DNA of 64,000 nt from Bifidobacterium primatium (GCF_002802875.1 NZ_PEBI01000003.1:288306-352305); one strand, 5' to 3'. Positions 7,994-15,076 are shown, numbered from the stretch's first letter. A program made the numbers and translations. The notes: generated by a model from the letters alone, not told the origin.

Positions 7994-8349
7994 GTACGGC
8001 GTCGGTGTTTTACCGGCAGGGATTCAGCCCCGCCCATAGACAGCGCGTCCCGTAGTTCGGTGGCCTTCTGATTGGCCTTCTCCATGTCTTTGATGGCGGG
8101 GACATCGCGCACGGGCACGGTTATGCGAATGCTGCGGGCCCGTCCCATGGTCCATGGTATGAATTGGGGGAGCCCCCACGGCCCATACCAGATGCGTGGT
8201 TTCTTGTCCTCGGCCATTCCCAGCAGGGATTCGACGGTCCTGCTGACGTCCTGCGTGACATAAGCCGCGTAACAGACCACCGATAGGCAGACGAGTCCCA
8301 CAAGGGCAATGAGGATGATGGGCCAATAGGCGGTGAGAAAATCAAGCAT
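7975..8349 (-). CDS. Small membrane protein coupled to the FtsK translocase
   Basis: A 124-residue protein with one clear membrane helix near the N-terminus (about residues 5-30, with PIILIALVGLVCLSVVCYAAY), then a basic cytoplasmic domain with GPWGLPQFIPWTMG and a C-terminal KHRRRTWILTR. A perfect AGGAGG precedes the ATG at 8349. Its stop overlaps the start of the FtsK-like ATPase. It resembles in size and position the small mobile-element transfer proteins beside FtsK genes in Streptomyces AICEs. It may anchor or regulate the motor, which lacks its own membrane helices. No named family recognised; function is inferred. Confidence 0.7.
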   Translation of the reverse strand: MLDFLTAYWPIILIALVGLVCLSVVCYAAYVTQDVSRTVESLLGMAEDKKPRIWYGPWGLPQFIPWTMGRARSIRITVPVRDVPAIKDMEKANQKATELRDALSMGGAESLPVKHRRRTWILTR

Positions 8350-8411
8350 GTATGCCTCCTGATACCGGGGTTGATGGCACCCGCGAACGTTGCCTGCGGG
8401 TGCCACCATCG

Positions 8412-8774
8412 TTATTCCTGATTGAACTCGTCGTCATCCGCGGGGACGGGGATGCTCGCAGGGACGGGGGTGCCGGAGGGTCTGATGGCGTCCGCCCGCA
8501 TGGTGATTCCGGCGCGTCCGTCAATCGACCACTGGGATGCCGTGAGGTTCTCGATGCTGACTGGCGTCATCTGGGCGATGGCGAGGGGTGTCATGCTGGG
8601 CACGTTGACGTCGATGACCTCAGGCTTGCCATTTTCGGGCTGGATGAGAATATGCGTGGTCTGCTCGGGCACGCCGTCACGCAGACGCTGCTTGCCTTCC
8701 TGATCGAGTCGCGGTTCGACTGAGACGAACAATGTCGGACCGAGGGCCGGCACGGAAATGGGCATATGCTTCAT
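8412..8774 (-). CDS. SCO3933-family protein, AICE hallmark (probable ssDNA-binding/regulatory)
   Basis: A 120-residue protein. The core GVPEQTTHILIQ...VIDVNVPS...LTASQWSIDGRAGITMRADAIR follows the consensus of the SCO3933 family, small beta-rich proteins encoded beside FtsK and Rep genes in Streptomyces AICEs. The strand pattern suggests an OB-like fold. The C-terminus is acidic (PADDDEFNQE), as in single-strand-binding proteins, but that similarity is inference. A good AAGGAGTG lies before the ATG at 8774. It is the first gene of the minus-strand transfer/replication operon. Confidence 0.72.
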   Translation of the reverse strand: MKHMPISVPALGPTLFVSVEPRLDQEGKQRLRDGVPEQTTHILIQPENGKPEVIDVNVPSMTPLAIAQMTPVSIENLTASQWSIDGRAGITMRADAIRPSGTPVPASIPVPADDDEFNQE

Positions 8775-8846
8775 GGATCACTCCTTGTCTGTCGCTGTAT
8801 CAGGGCTGAGAATGTCCCCTCATGCAGGGGCTATGCGAGCAGCGAA

Positions 8847-8874
8847 GCCTTGGTAATAATCGCGGTTAACTCCG
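8847..8874. repeat. 28-bp direct repeat, copy 1 (contains the DUF4192 stop codon)
   Basis: Identical to 9753-9780. The TAA stop of the DUF4192 gene lies inside it. Its core TAATCGCGGTTA is an imperfect palindrome. The pair flanks a 0.9-kb module holding the DUF4192 gene and the hairpin-rich region. Confidence 0.8.
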
Positions 8875-9384
8875 TGTGGAATGCAGTCCATGGTGGATGG
8901 CAGTCAGTATCGTGGTCGCCAATGTGATATCGGCATCGATGTTGAGGGCCATGATGGCTGCGGTCTCGGCTTCATCCGTCAAGCCCTGCATCCACTGCAG
9001 GTAGGCGATGACGGCGAGGCATTGCGCCCGTGCCGGAAGCGCTTGCTGCGCCGCATCCATGATGATGGCGGTCATGTCATCGGCACGGCCGTGCATGATG
9101 GCGCGTATCTGCCGAGTGGTGGCGTTGTAGGCTGTGGTCACGATATCGGTCACGATGCGCGCTGTCTTGGCATCGGCCGGTGCTTGGATGATTGCCATGA
9201 ACTGCCGTTGGCTCAGTGTGGGGTCCATCGCCTTGCACAGGATGGCGTCCCTATGGCAGACCGACATGATGGATTCCCCTATCAGGGTGGTAAGACGCAG
9301 ACACTGTTGCGGGGTCAGACCGGTCTCCGTCCGGTCCAGAAGCTCCCATAGCTCCCGGTCATGCTGCATGTTGTGTTGTGTCAT
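8866..9384 (-). CDS. DUF4192-like protein
   Basis: A 172-residue soluble helical protein. VCHRDAIL, the block ARAQCLAVIAYLQWMQG and the ending MALNIDADITLATTILTAI follow the DUF4192 pattern common in actinobacteria (an alpha-helical, TPR-like C-terminus with a 'wisgDgaRA..a...al..dP...LA' signature). Biochemical role is unknown. The start is ATG 9384, preceded by AAAGGACGG; the frame stays open to 9723 but that part runs through the hairpin region and is not coding. It is a lone minus-strand gene within the 28-bp repeats, upstream of the transfer operon. Family assignment is moderately sure. Confidence 0.6.
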   Translation of the reverse strand: MTQHNMQHDRELWELLDRTETGLTPQQCLRLTTLIGESIMSVCHRDAILCKAMDPTLSQRQFMAIIQAPADAKTARIVTDIVTTAYNATTRQIRAIMHGRADDMTAIIMDAAQQALPARAQCLAVIAYLQWMQGLTDEAETAAIMALNIDADITLATTILTAIHHGLHSTRS

Positions 9385-9420
9385 TGTCCGTCCTTTCGCC
9401 TGTTGCTTTTTTGTTTTTGC

Positions 9421-9541
9421 CGTTTCCGGCTGGCTCCAGGACTGTGGTGGCGTCGCGGACGTCCAGCCGGAACACTCCGTGCCGTGTGTGGGCCGGTTGG
9501 ACGTCCGCGACGCCACCGCTATCGTGGTGATGCCGGAAACG
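9421..9541. repeat. Large stem-loop, candidate replication or transfer origin
   Basis: Nested inverted repeat: 25-bp inner arms 9446-9470 and 9493-9517 (one mismatch, 22-nt loop), enclosed by perfect 10-bp outer arms 9421-9430 and 9532-9541. It is far larger than a terminator and is not followed by a T-run. It lies upstream of DUF4192 and the rep/transfer operon. HUH-Rep double-strand origins and AICE clt sites are repeat-rich, so this is the best origin candidate in the element. Confidence 0.7.
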
Positions 9542-9554
9542 CCAAAACAGGGCC

Positions 9555-9751
9555 ATCCCGGCCAAGGCCGGGATCCGGGAAAGACATCATCGCCGCCGGC
9601 TTGCCACGCCGGCGTCCCTATACGGGTGCGCGCCTGCGCGTTCCTTATTCCCCCGACCACGCGTCGCCAGACTCCGTCGTCTGATGCGGCGGATTCTTCC
9701 ATGGGCCGCGCTTGCGCGGCCAAGCCCCGACGGGCCGTAGGCCCGGCGGGG
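9555..9751. repeat. Series of four GC-rich hairpins beside the large stem-loop
   Basis: Perfect or near-perfect hairpins at 9555-9574 (ATCCCGGCC/GGCCGGGAT), about 9594-9612 (GCCGGC arms), 9704-9721 (GGCCGCG/CGCGGCC) and 9725-9751 (CCCCG-A-CGGGCC arms). No gene is supported in this interval. With 9421-9541 they form a 330-bp structured region. Confidence 0.65.
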
Positions 9752-9752
9752 C

Positions 9753-9780
9753 GCCTTGGTAATAATCGCGGTTAACTCCG
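9753..9780. repeat. 28-bp direct repeat, copy 2
   Basis: Identical to 8847-8874. It ends 38 bp before the terminator of the surface-protein gene. Recombination with copy 1 would delete DUF4192 and the hairpin region. Confidence 0.8.
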
Positions 9781-9817
9781 CATCGATATTTACCTTCGGG
9801 AATAGGCCATGGAAAAC

Positions 9818-9856
9818 AAGAACCCCATCCCTCCGATCATGGAGAAGATGGGGCTC
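9818..9856 (-). terminator. Terminator of the surface-protein gene
   Basis: Inverted repeat 9820-9829 / 9847-9856 with an inner CTCC/GGAG stem. On the minus strand it is followed by CTTGTTTTCC. It lies 28 bp after the stop of the 9885-12881 gene. Confidence 0.75.
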
Positions 9857-9884
9857 TAATGTGTCAGCGTCCTATGGCCGGCTG

Positions 9885-12881
9885 TCAGCCTTCGATGAGG
9901 CTTTGGGTGTCGGTCCAGCCGGCGGCGTGCTTGGCGTAGCGGCGGCGCATGAGGACGCTGCCGGCGCCGGCCACGGCCATGATGGCGGTCAGGCCGAGGA
10001 TGACGGTGGACTCCGTGCCCGTGTGGGCGAGGCCGTTCTCGGAGACGCCGGCGGTCTTCACGTCGCCGGTGGCGACGGCCGCAGCGCGAGCCTTGGCCTC
10101 CTTGGCGGCCTTGGCCTTGGCTTCGGCGGCGGCCTTGGCCTTGCGTGCGGCTTCGGCCTTGGCGGTCTGGGCCTTCTTGGCCTCGTCGGCCTTCTTCTTG
10201 GCCTCGGCTTCGGCCTTCTTGGCGGCGGCGAGCTCCTTGTCGCTGGCGGTCTTGTCGGCCTTGGCGGCGTCGTACGCCTTCTTCGCCTTGGCGTAGTTCT
10301 CGTCGGCGGTCTTCTTGGCGGCGTTGGCCTCGGCGAGGGCCTTGTCGGCGGCCTCGGCCTTGGCCTTGGCGTCGGCCAGCTCCTGCTCCACGTTGGCGTA
10401 GGAGTCGATGACGGCCTGCGCGGCCTTGCCGCGGGCCTCGGCGTCGGACAGGGCCTTGTTCGCGGCCGTCAGGTCCGCGGTCCTCGCGTCGTACGTGGCC
10501 TTGGCGGCGTCGACCTTCGCCTGCGCGTCCTTCACGGCGGCGCTGCTGGCGGCGTGCGTGACCTTGGCCGTCTCCAGCGTCTTCTCCGCGGCCTTGAGGG
10601 CCGTGTCGGCGTCGGCAACGGCCTTGTCGGCCTTGGCGATGCGGTCCTGTGCGGCCGTGATGGCCTGCTGGGCGGCGGCCTTGTCCTTGACCGCCTGTTC
10701 GGCCTTGGCGGCGGCCGCGTCCACGGCCTGCTGCGCCTTCGACTGGGCCTGCTGTGCGGCCGTCAGCGCGTCGGCGGCGTCCGAGGCGGTCTTCGCGGCC
10801 GTGTCGGACTCGGTCTTGGCGGTGGCGGTGGCGGCCTTGGCGGTCTCGTAGGCTTCGGTCTTGGCGGTCTGGTCGGCCTTCGCGTCCTTCAGCGCCTGCG
10901 CCTTGTCGCCCTGCGCGGCCACGGCCTCGTCGTAGCGCTTCTGCGCCTCCTCGACGGCCTTCGCGGCCGCGGCGGAGTCCTTGGCGGCCTGCTCGGCGGC
11001 CTGCTGCGCCTTGGCGGCCTGCTCGGTCGCGGCGACCAAAGCCTTGGCGGCGGCCTCGGAGTCCTTGGCGGCCGTGTCGGCGGCGCTCTGGGCCTTCTGG
11101 TAGTCCGCGCCCGCGTTCTTCAGGGCGTCGCGCCATGCGGTCAGGTCGGCGATGTAGTCGTCGACGGTCATGGTGCGGGAGCCCTCGGACTGCCCGTAGA
11201 AGTCGCTGGTGCCGAAGCCCATCTGGGAGACGTAGCCGCCGAAGACGTTGCCCTCCGCGCCCGCGCCCACGACGGCAGCGCCGGCCACGTCGTTGTACGT
11301 GTTGATGAGGTTCTGGTAGTGGCCGGTCCGGTTGAAGTCCGTCACGCCCTTGTCGTACTGCTCCTTCTCGGCGAACCACCAGCCGCCGAACGGGCCGTCC
11401 GTGTTGTCGGTGTCGTTGAGGTTCGGATCGTAGCCCATCGCCAGGTTTTCGGTGCCGACGATGCCGGAGTGGTTGCCGATCATGGAGCCGCGCAGGGCGC
11501 TCAGGGCGGAGGTCGCCATGATCATGTCGTTGACCTTGAGGGCGGGCAGACCCTGGGTGGCGCGCAGCTCGTTGGCGCGCTTGATGAGCTTCAGCGCGGC
11601 GATGACGTTGTCGATGTTCGTCGGCGAATCCGGATTGTCATAGCCCAGCTTGGCGAGGTCCTTGACAGCCTGGTTGCGGTTGGGGTTTGTGGCGAAGGTG
11701 GGGTCGGTAAGCGCCTTGTACGCAGCGACAGCCCCCTTGTCGAGGTAGTATCCGGCCACCCCCTGGCTGAGCTTCTCGTCGGCCGAGTCGGCCTTCGCCT
11801 TCGCGGCCTTGGCGGCGTCGGCCTTCGCCTGCGCGTCGGCCTGCTTGGCCTGCGCGTCGGAGGCCTTGTCGCTCTTCGCCTTGTCCGCGTCGGCCTTCGC
11901 CTTGTCGGCGGCGCTCTGGGCGGCCTCGGCCTTCGCCTGCGCGTCCTTGGCGGCCTGCAGCTGCTCGGCGAGCTTCGCCAGCCCGTCGTCGCCCGACTCC
12001 AGGTCCTTGACCTTCTGGTCGGCCGCGTCCTTCGCGGTCTTGGCGTCGGCCTCGGCCTTCTGGGCCTTGTCGAACGCCTCGAGCTTCGCCTTCGCATCCG
12101 CATCGGCGTTCTGCTTGGCCGTGGTCTTCGAGGCCACGTCCTTGTCGGCGGCCGTCTTGTCCTTCGCGGCCTGCTCGCCCTCGCTCTTCGCGTCCGCGGC
12201 CTTCTGGTCGGCGGCCTTGTCGGCGGCCTGCGCGTCGGACAGCGCCTTGTTCGCGTTCGACTGCTCGGCCACGGCGTTCTGCTTGGCCGTGGTCTTGGCG
12301 TCCACGTCGGCCTGTGCGGCCTTCTCGGCGGCCGCGTCCTTCGCCTCCGTCTGCGCCTTGGCGTCACGGTCGGCGGTCGCGGTGTCGAGCTGGCCCTTGG
12401 CGGCCGACTGCGCCTGCTGGGCCTGCGTCACCTGCTGGCTGGCTGCGGCCGCGTCCTTGGCGGCCTGCTGGGCCTGCGCCGTCGCCTCGGCGCGCTTGGT
12501 GCCGGCCTCGTCGGCGCGCTGCTGCGCGGTCGCGTAGCCGTTGTGTGCTGCGGTCGCGTTCGACTGGGCCTGCTGCTGGTTGGCCGTGGCCTGCGATTGG
12601 GCCTGTGCGGCGGCGTTCAAACCGGCCTGCGCCTTCTCGAGGTTCGCCTGCGCGGCATCCGCCTTCGCCTGCGCCTCCTTGCTGGAGGTCGGAGCCGCCT
12701 TCACCGCGGCGTTCGCCTCCGACGCGGCCTGGACGCTGGCCTGCGCCTGCGCGACCGAAGCGGCCGCCTCCTCGTCCTTCAACTGCGGTTGCGCCGTCTC
12801 CGCCGCGTTCGCCGCAGCCGGACCCGCCAGCGACGCCACCGCCGCGACCGTGGCGACCGTGGCCTTCAATGCCTTGCTCAT
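9885..12881 (-). CDS. Wall-anchored alanine-rich coiled-coil/CAP surface protein, SEC10/PgrA type
   Basis: A 998-residue protein starting at ATG 12881, with GAAGGAGA before it. It has a signal peptide (SKALKATVATVAAVASLAG, ending ANA), then ~330 residues of Ala/Lys/Asp/Gln heptad coiled coil. A globular region at roughly 390-600 carries CAP/SCP-like motifs (IKRANELRATQGLPALKV, GTENLAMGY, YNDVAGAAVVG, YVSQMGFGTSDFYG). A second ~330-residue coiled coil follows, then the sortase signal LAHTG (951-955), a hydrophobic helix and RRR. This architecture is that of SEC10/PgrA surface-exclusion proteins of enterococcal conjugative plasmids. It is probably a cell-wall cargo protein of the element, affecting mating or adhesion. 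The tail after the anchor is unusually long. Confidence 0.82.
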   Translation of the reverse strand: MSKALKATVATVAAVASLAGPAAANAAETAQPQLKDEEAAASVAQAQASVQAASEANAAVKAAPTSSKEAQAKADAAQANLEKAQAGLNAAAQAQSQATANQQQAQSNATAAHNGYATAQQRADEAGTKRAEATAQAQQAAKDAAAASQQVTQAQQAQSAAKGQLDTATADRDAKAQTEAKDAAAEKAAQADVDAKTTAKQNAVAEQSNANKALSDAQAADKAADQKAADAKSEGEQAAKDKTAADKDVASKTTAKQNADADAKAKLEAFDKAQKAEADAKTAKDAADQKVKDLESGDDGLAKLAEQLQAAKDAQAKAEAAQSAADKAKADADKAKSDKASDAQAKQADAQAKADAAKAAKAKADSADEKLSQGVAGYYLDKGAVAAYKALTDPTFATNPNRNQAVKDLAKLGYDNPDSPTNIDNVIAALKLIKRANELRATQGLPALKVNDMIMATSALSALRGSMIGNHSGIVGTENLAMGYDPNLNDTDNTDGPFGGWWFAEKEQYDKGVTDFNRTGHYQNLINTYNDVAGAAVVGAGAEGNVFGGYVSQMGFGTSDFYGQSEGSRTMTVDDYIADLTAWRDALKNAGADYQKAQSAADTAAKDSEAAAKALVAATEQAAKAQQAAEQAAKDSAAAAKAVEEAQKRYDEAVAAQGDKAQALKDAKADQTAKTEAYETAKAATATAKTESDTAAKTASDAADALTAAQQAQSKAQQAVDAAAAKAEQAVKDKAAAQQAITAAQDRIAKADKAVADADTALKAAEKTLETAKVTHAASSAAVKDAQAKVDAAKATYDARTADLTAANKALSDAEARGKAAQAVIDSYANVEQELADAKAKAEAADKALAEANAAKKTADENYAKAKKAYDAAKADKTASDKELAAAKKAEAEAKKKADEAKKAQTAKAEAARKAKAAAEAKAKAAKEAKARAAAVATGDVKTAGVSENGLAHTGTESTVILGLTAIMAVAGAGSVLMRRRYAKHAAGWTDTQSLIEG

Positions 12882-12952
12882 GTGTTTCTCCTTCGGTTCC
12901 TCCATGGAAACGGGACACCCCCACACCCCGACAACCGACATGCGGAAGCGCT

Positions 12953-13056
12953 ATACATGCGTTTGTATGCCACATATATATGGCATCCACCATATGACGG
13001 AGCATGAACAACCCCCGACCCCCACCACTGCATTTAGCCATATAAGAGAGGCTATA
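12953..13056. promoter_or_regulatory. Cluster of dyads between the surface-protein and XRE genes
   Basis: The divergent region has three inverted repeats: about 12953-12968 (ATACA/TGTAT), 12967-12986 (ATGCCA-8 nt-TGGCAT) and 13037-13056 (TAGCC/GGCTA). They are embedded in TATATA-like promoter sequence. They are likely operators for the adjacent 96-residue XRE protein. Confidence 0.5.
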
Positions 13057-13078
13057 TACATGTTGCATAGGTTTCAGC

Positions 13079-13369
13079 ATGGATGTCATGCCCAAGACCA
13101 GCCCCGCAGACGACGAATGGCGCGAATACGTAAAACGACTGGGGGTCAACCTCCAGCGGGCGCGCCAGCAAAGACGCCTGTCGCAGGAACGCGTCGCCTA
13201 CGACGCCGGCCTGTCGCGGTATACGTACCAAAAATTCGAGAAGGGCGAGTCCATGCCAGGTACTCCGGCGAATCCCAGTCTCCACAACGTCATGGCCATA
13301 GCCCAAGTTCTTGGCGTCGATTTGACCGACCTGCTTCCGGAGCCATGGCCCGACCTACGGGCCAAATAA
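13079..13369 (+). CDS. XRE-family helix-turn-helix regulator (96 aa)
   Basis: A compact Cro/C1-type regulator, almost entirely the HTH domain: LGVNLQRARQQRRLSQERVA, then YDAGLSRYTYQKFEKGES and a final helix VMAIAQVLGVDLTDLLPE. The start is ATG 13079 or 13088; neither has a good ribosome-binding site. It is divergent from the surface-protein gene across a dyad-rich 197-bp region and is convergent with the integrase, which ends 14 bp away. It most likely represses the surface-protein promoter or its own, or acts as the element's master switch. Targets are inferred from position. Confidence 0.78.
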   Translation: MDVMPKTSPADDEWREYVKRLGVNLQRARQQRRLSQERVAYDAGLSRYTYQKFEKGESMPGTPANPSLHNVMAIAQVLGVDLTDLLPEPWPDLRAK

Positions 13370-13383
13370 TCAGACTATTGGAC

Positions 13384-14652
13384 CTATAGCAGCACGTCGT
13401 CATTTATCGCCCCGGCAATCTCGCTTGCACGATTCGGCCATAAGTCGGCATAGGTATCCAACGTCTCGGCGGCCGAGGCATGGCCCATAACGTTCTGCAA
13501 CGTTTTCACATCACACCCATTCCGTATGGCGATGGACGCATACGAGTGCCTTAGGGAATGAATGGACAGCCCACGAACGCCGTCCAGCCCGGCTGCTTGC
13601 AGAGCATGTCTCCATATACGACTGCGCCAGTTATTTACGATATGACGTCCTCCGCGTGGTGCCCGAAACAGATAGTCGTCGTCCCCTTGTCTCTCGGTAA
13701 GGGCCATGAGCATTGGCTTCAGCTTCGTCGGGAAAGGCACCGTACGGGATCTGCCATTCTTCGGAGTGGTCTCAATGGCATGCCCTTCCGCATCCACTGA
13801 CTGGGTGCGGGTTATGGATATGGTCGCCGCATCGAAATCGACGTCACCGCAGCGTAGGGCCACAGCCTCCCCTATGCGCACGCCTGTGTATGCGAGCAGA
13901 TAGACCATTGACCTGTCAGGTACGTTCATCTCGGATGCAATGGCGTGAATCTCCTCAGGGGTGAGATACACGCGCGGTACGGAAACCGTCTGCTTCGGGA
14001 TTTTCACGTCGTTCACGGGGTTGGACTGCATCCACCCTGCTTTGACCGCGTAATCCAGACATCCCTTGAAAACCACCTTGACGATCGATCGGATGGATTT
14101 GGGGGCAAGCGGTCTGGGTTCTCCGATTTTCCCGTTTCTGGGAGCGGTTCCCTTGACCAGTTGCGCCACCCATGCCTGTATGGAGGTCGATGTGATTCGC
14201 CCCAAGGGAACTCGCCCCCATCGGGGGAGCACCCATATGCGCAGTTCGCGCAGGTAACGCCCCTCCGTCGCACCCTTAACCGTTCCGGTCAGACCGGAAG
14301 ACCACGAATCCGCAATCTGCTTGAATGTACGTTCCAGATTGTCGGGGTTGATGTACCGGCCGGATCGAATATCGTCCTCAACGGATGCCTTGAACTCTTC
14401 GGCCAAGCGGTATTCGGAGAAATTCCTCTTCTTCCTTTTCCCGTCGGCGTTCCAATAGACGGTCCATCTCGCCCCCTTGCCGAATTCCACGGTCCGGAAT
14501 TCCTCCGGTACCTTCGCCCGCTCGGGGTGCGTCATGTTCTGCGCCAAGGACCGCTTCATTTGAGGAGAGGGCTCGACACGCGTCTTCGACCCATCCCCCA
14601 ACGTTATTTGTGCCGAGGTAAGCCACCGGTCGTTTATCCATGCTCGTGCCAT
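13384..14652 (-). CDS. int: Tyrosine site-specific integrase
   Basis: A 422-residue phage-type integrase with an N-terminal AP2-like/SAM-like arm- and core-binding region and a C-terminal catalytic domain. The catalytic residues are present: Arg259 in TGVRIGEA, His365 and Arg368 in HSLRH, His391 in VMGHAS and the nucleophile Tyr401 in TLDTYADL. The start is the ATG at 14652, preceded by AGAGG; the frame stays open to 14895, but the extension overlaps the divergent xis gene and is not coding. It catalyses insertion at the 3' half of tRNA-Pro(TGG), 345 bp from attR, and excision with Xis. Confidence 0.93.
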   Translation of the reverse strand: MARAWINDRWLTSAQITLGDGSKTRVEPSPQMKRSLAQNMTHPERAKVPEEFRTVEFGKGARWTVYWNADGKRKKRNFSEYRLAEEFKASVEDDIRSGRYINPDNLERTFKQIADSWSSGLTGTVKGATEGRYLRELRIWVLPRWGRVPLGRITSTSIQAWVAQLVKGTAPRNGKIGEPRPLAPKSIRSIVKVVFKGCLDYAVKAGWMQSNPVNDVKIPKQTVSVPRVYLTPEEIHAIASEMNVPDRSMVYLLAYTGVRIGEAVALRCGDVDFDAATISITRTQSVDAEGHAIETTPKNGRSRTVPFPTKLKPMLMALTERQGDDDYLFRAPRGGRHIVNNWRSRIWRHALQAAGLDGVRGLSIHSLRHSYASIAIRNGCDVKTLQNVMGHASAAETLDTYADLWPNRASEIAGAINDDVLL

Positions 14653-14706
14653 ACCGACCTCTATGCGTCCAGAGACGACCGGTTGCCCCGCATAGCCAGA
14701 GGCATG

Positions 14707-14907
14707 ATGACCAAAGATGATAGCGAGGAGAATCTGCTCACCCCGGCGCAGGTGGCGAAGATTCTCGGCATACCGGTAAGCACGTTGTCGCGATGGCGAA
14801 GCGAAAGAAGGGAACTGCCGTATGTCAAAATCGGCCGGGTCGTAAGATACCGCCCATGCGACCTGGCGGAATGGCTGGAGACCAAAATCGTCCACCCACG
14901 CCCGTAG
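14707..14907 (+). CDS. xis: Excisionase (Xis), MerR/AlpA-type HTH
   Basis: A 66-residue DNA-binding protein with the excisionase pattern LLTPAQVAKILGIPVSTLSR (winged HTH), then PYVKIGRVVRYRPCDLAEWL. It is in its usual place beside int, but divergent, with 54 bp between starts. Two adjacent ATGs (14704, 14707) are possible; AGAGG at 14698-14702 is better spaced for 14707. It is the outermost gene, 90 bp from attR, and would bias Int toward excision. Confidence 0.85.
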   Translation: MTKDDSEENLLTPAQVAKILGIPVSTLSRWRSERRELPYVKIGRVVRYRPCDLAEWLETKIVHPRP

Positions 14908-14923
14908 GAAGGACCTCCATCAT

Positions 14924-14948
14924 CCATGTACCCGATAGGTACCCGATT
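14924..14948. repeat. Putative integrase/Xis arm-type site, right end
   Basis: Same orientation and same tandem GTACCCGATT architecture as 2174-2198, with two mismatches, 50 bp inside attR. Confidence 0.6.
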
Positions 14949-14952
14949 GTGA

Positions 14953-14995
14953 AAACAGCGGAATTCCAACACCATAGAAACGTTGAAATTCCGCC
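14953..14995 (-). terminator. Element-supplied terminator for tRNA-Pro
   Basis: A 13-bp inverted repeat (14958-14970 / 14982-14994, one G-U pair) followed on the minus strand by CTGTTTTC. It sits directly after the tRNA 3' end and replaces the host terminator now at 1960-2009. Confidence 0.75.
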
Positions 14996-14997
14996 AC

Positions 14998-15037
14998 TTC
15001 GGTCGGGCCAGCGGGATTTGAACCCACGACATCCTGC
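14998..15037. repeat. att site, tRNA-proximal copy
   Basis: The 40-bp direct repeat within the intact tRNA-Pro, identical to 2008-2047. It restores the tRNA 3' half after integration. The 216 bp from the tRNA 5' end to the next gene (15293) contain no gene that I can support. Confidence 0.92.
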
Positions 15038-15076
15038 TCCCAAAGCAGGCGCGCTACCAAACTGCGCTATGGCCCG
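15003..15076 (-). tRNA. tRNA-Pro(TGG)
   Basis: 74-nt cloverleaf on the minus strand: acceptor CGGGCCA/TGGCCCG, anticodon arm CTGCT-TTGGGAG-CAG giving anticodon TGG, and T-loop TTCAAAT. CCA is not encoded. It is the integration target of the adjacent element. Confidence 0.96.

Larger units (their letters stand above)
2008..15037. mobile_element. AICE-like integrative element in tRNA-Pro(TGG)
   Basis: A 12,990-bp element lies between two identical 40-bp direct repeats (2008-2047 and 14998-15037) that are the 3' half of tRNA-Pro. Its genes are integrase, Xis, HUH Rep, FtsK-like translocase, SCO3933-family protein, DUF4192 protein, Prim-Pol, P-loop ATPase, two XRE regulators and one LPXTG-like surface protein. 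There is no type IV secretion ATPase, relaxase/coupling pair or phage structural gene. This combination defines actinomycete integrative and conjugative elements such as pSAM2, in which an FtsK-like protein moves double-stranded DNA. The integrase and Xis sit at the tRNA-proximal end, as usual. Autonomous mobility is inferred, not shown. Confidence 0.88.

Noticed and set aside
9756-13007. A 1083-residue Gly/Leu/Val-rich open frame antisense to the surface protein
   Set aside because: It is the mirror of Ala/Lys/Asp-rich coiled-coil codons at high GC and has no ribosome-binding site or known domain.
2008-15037. Prophage
   Set aside because: No capsid, terminase, tail or lysis gene lies between the att sites; FtsK, Rep and SCO3933-family genes point to an AICE.
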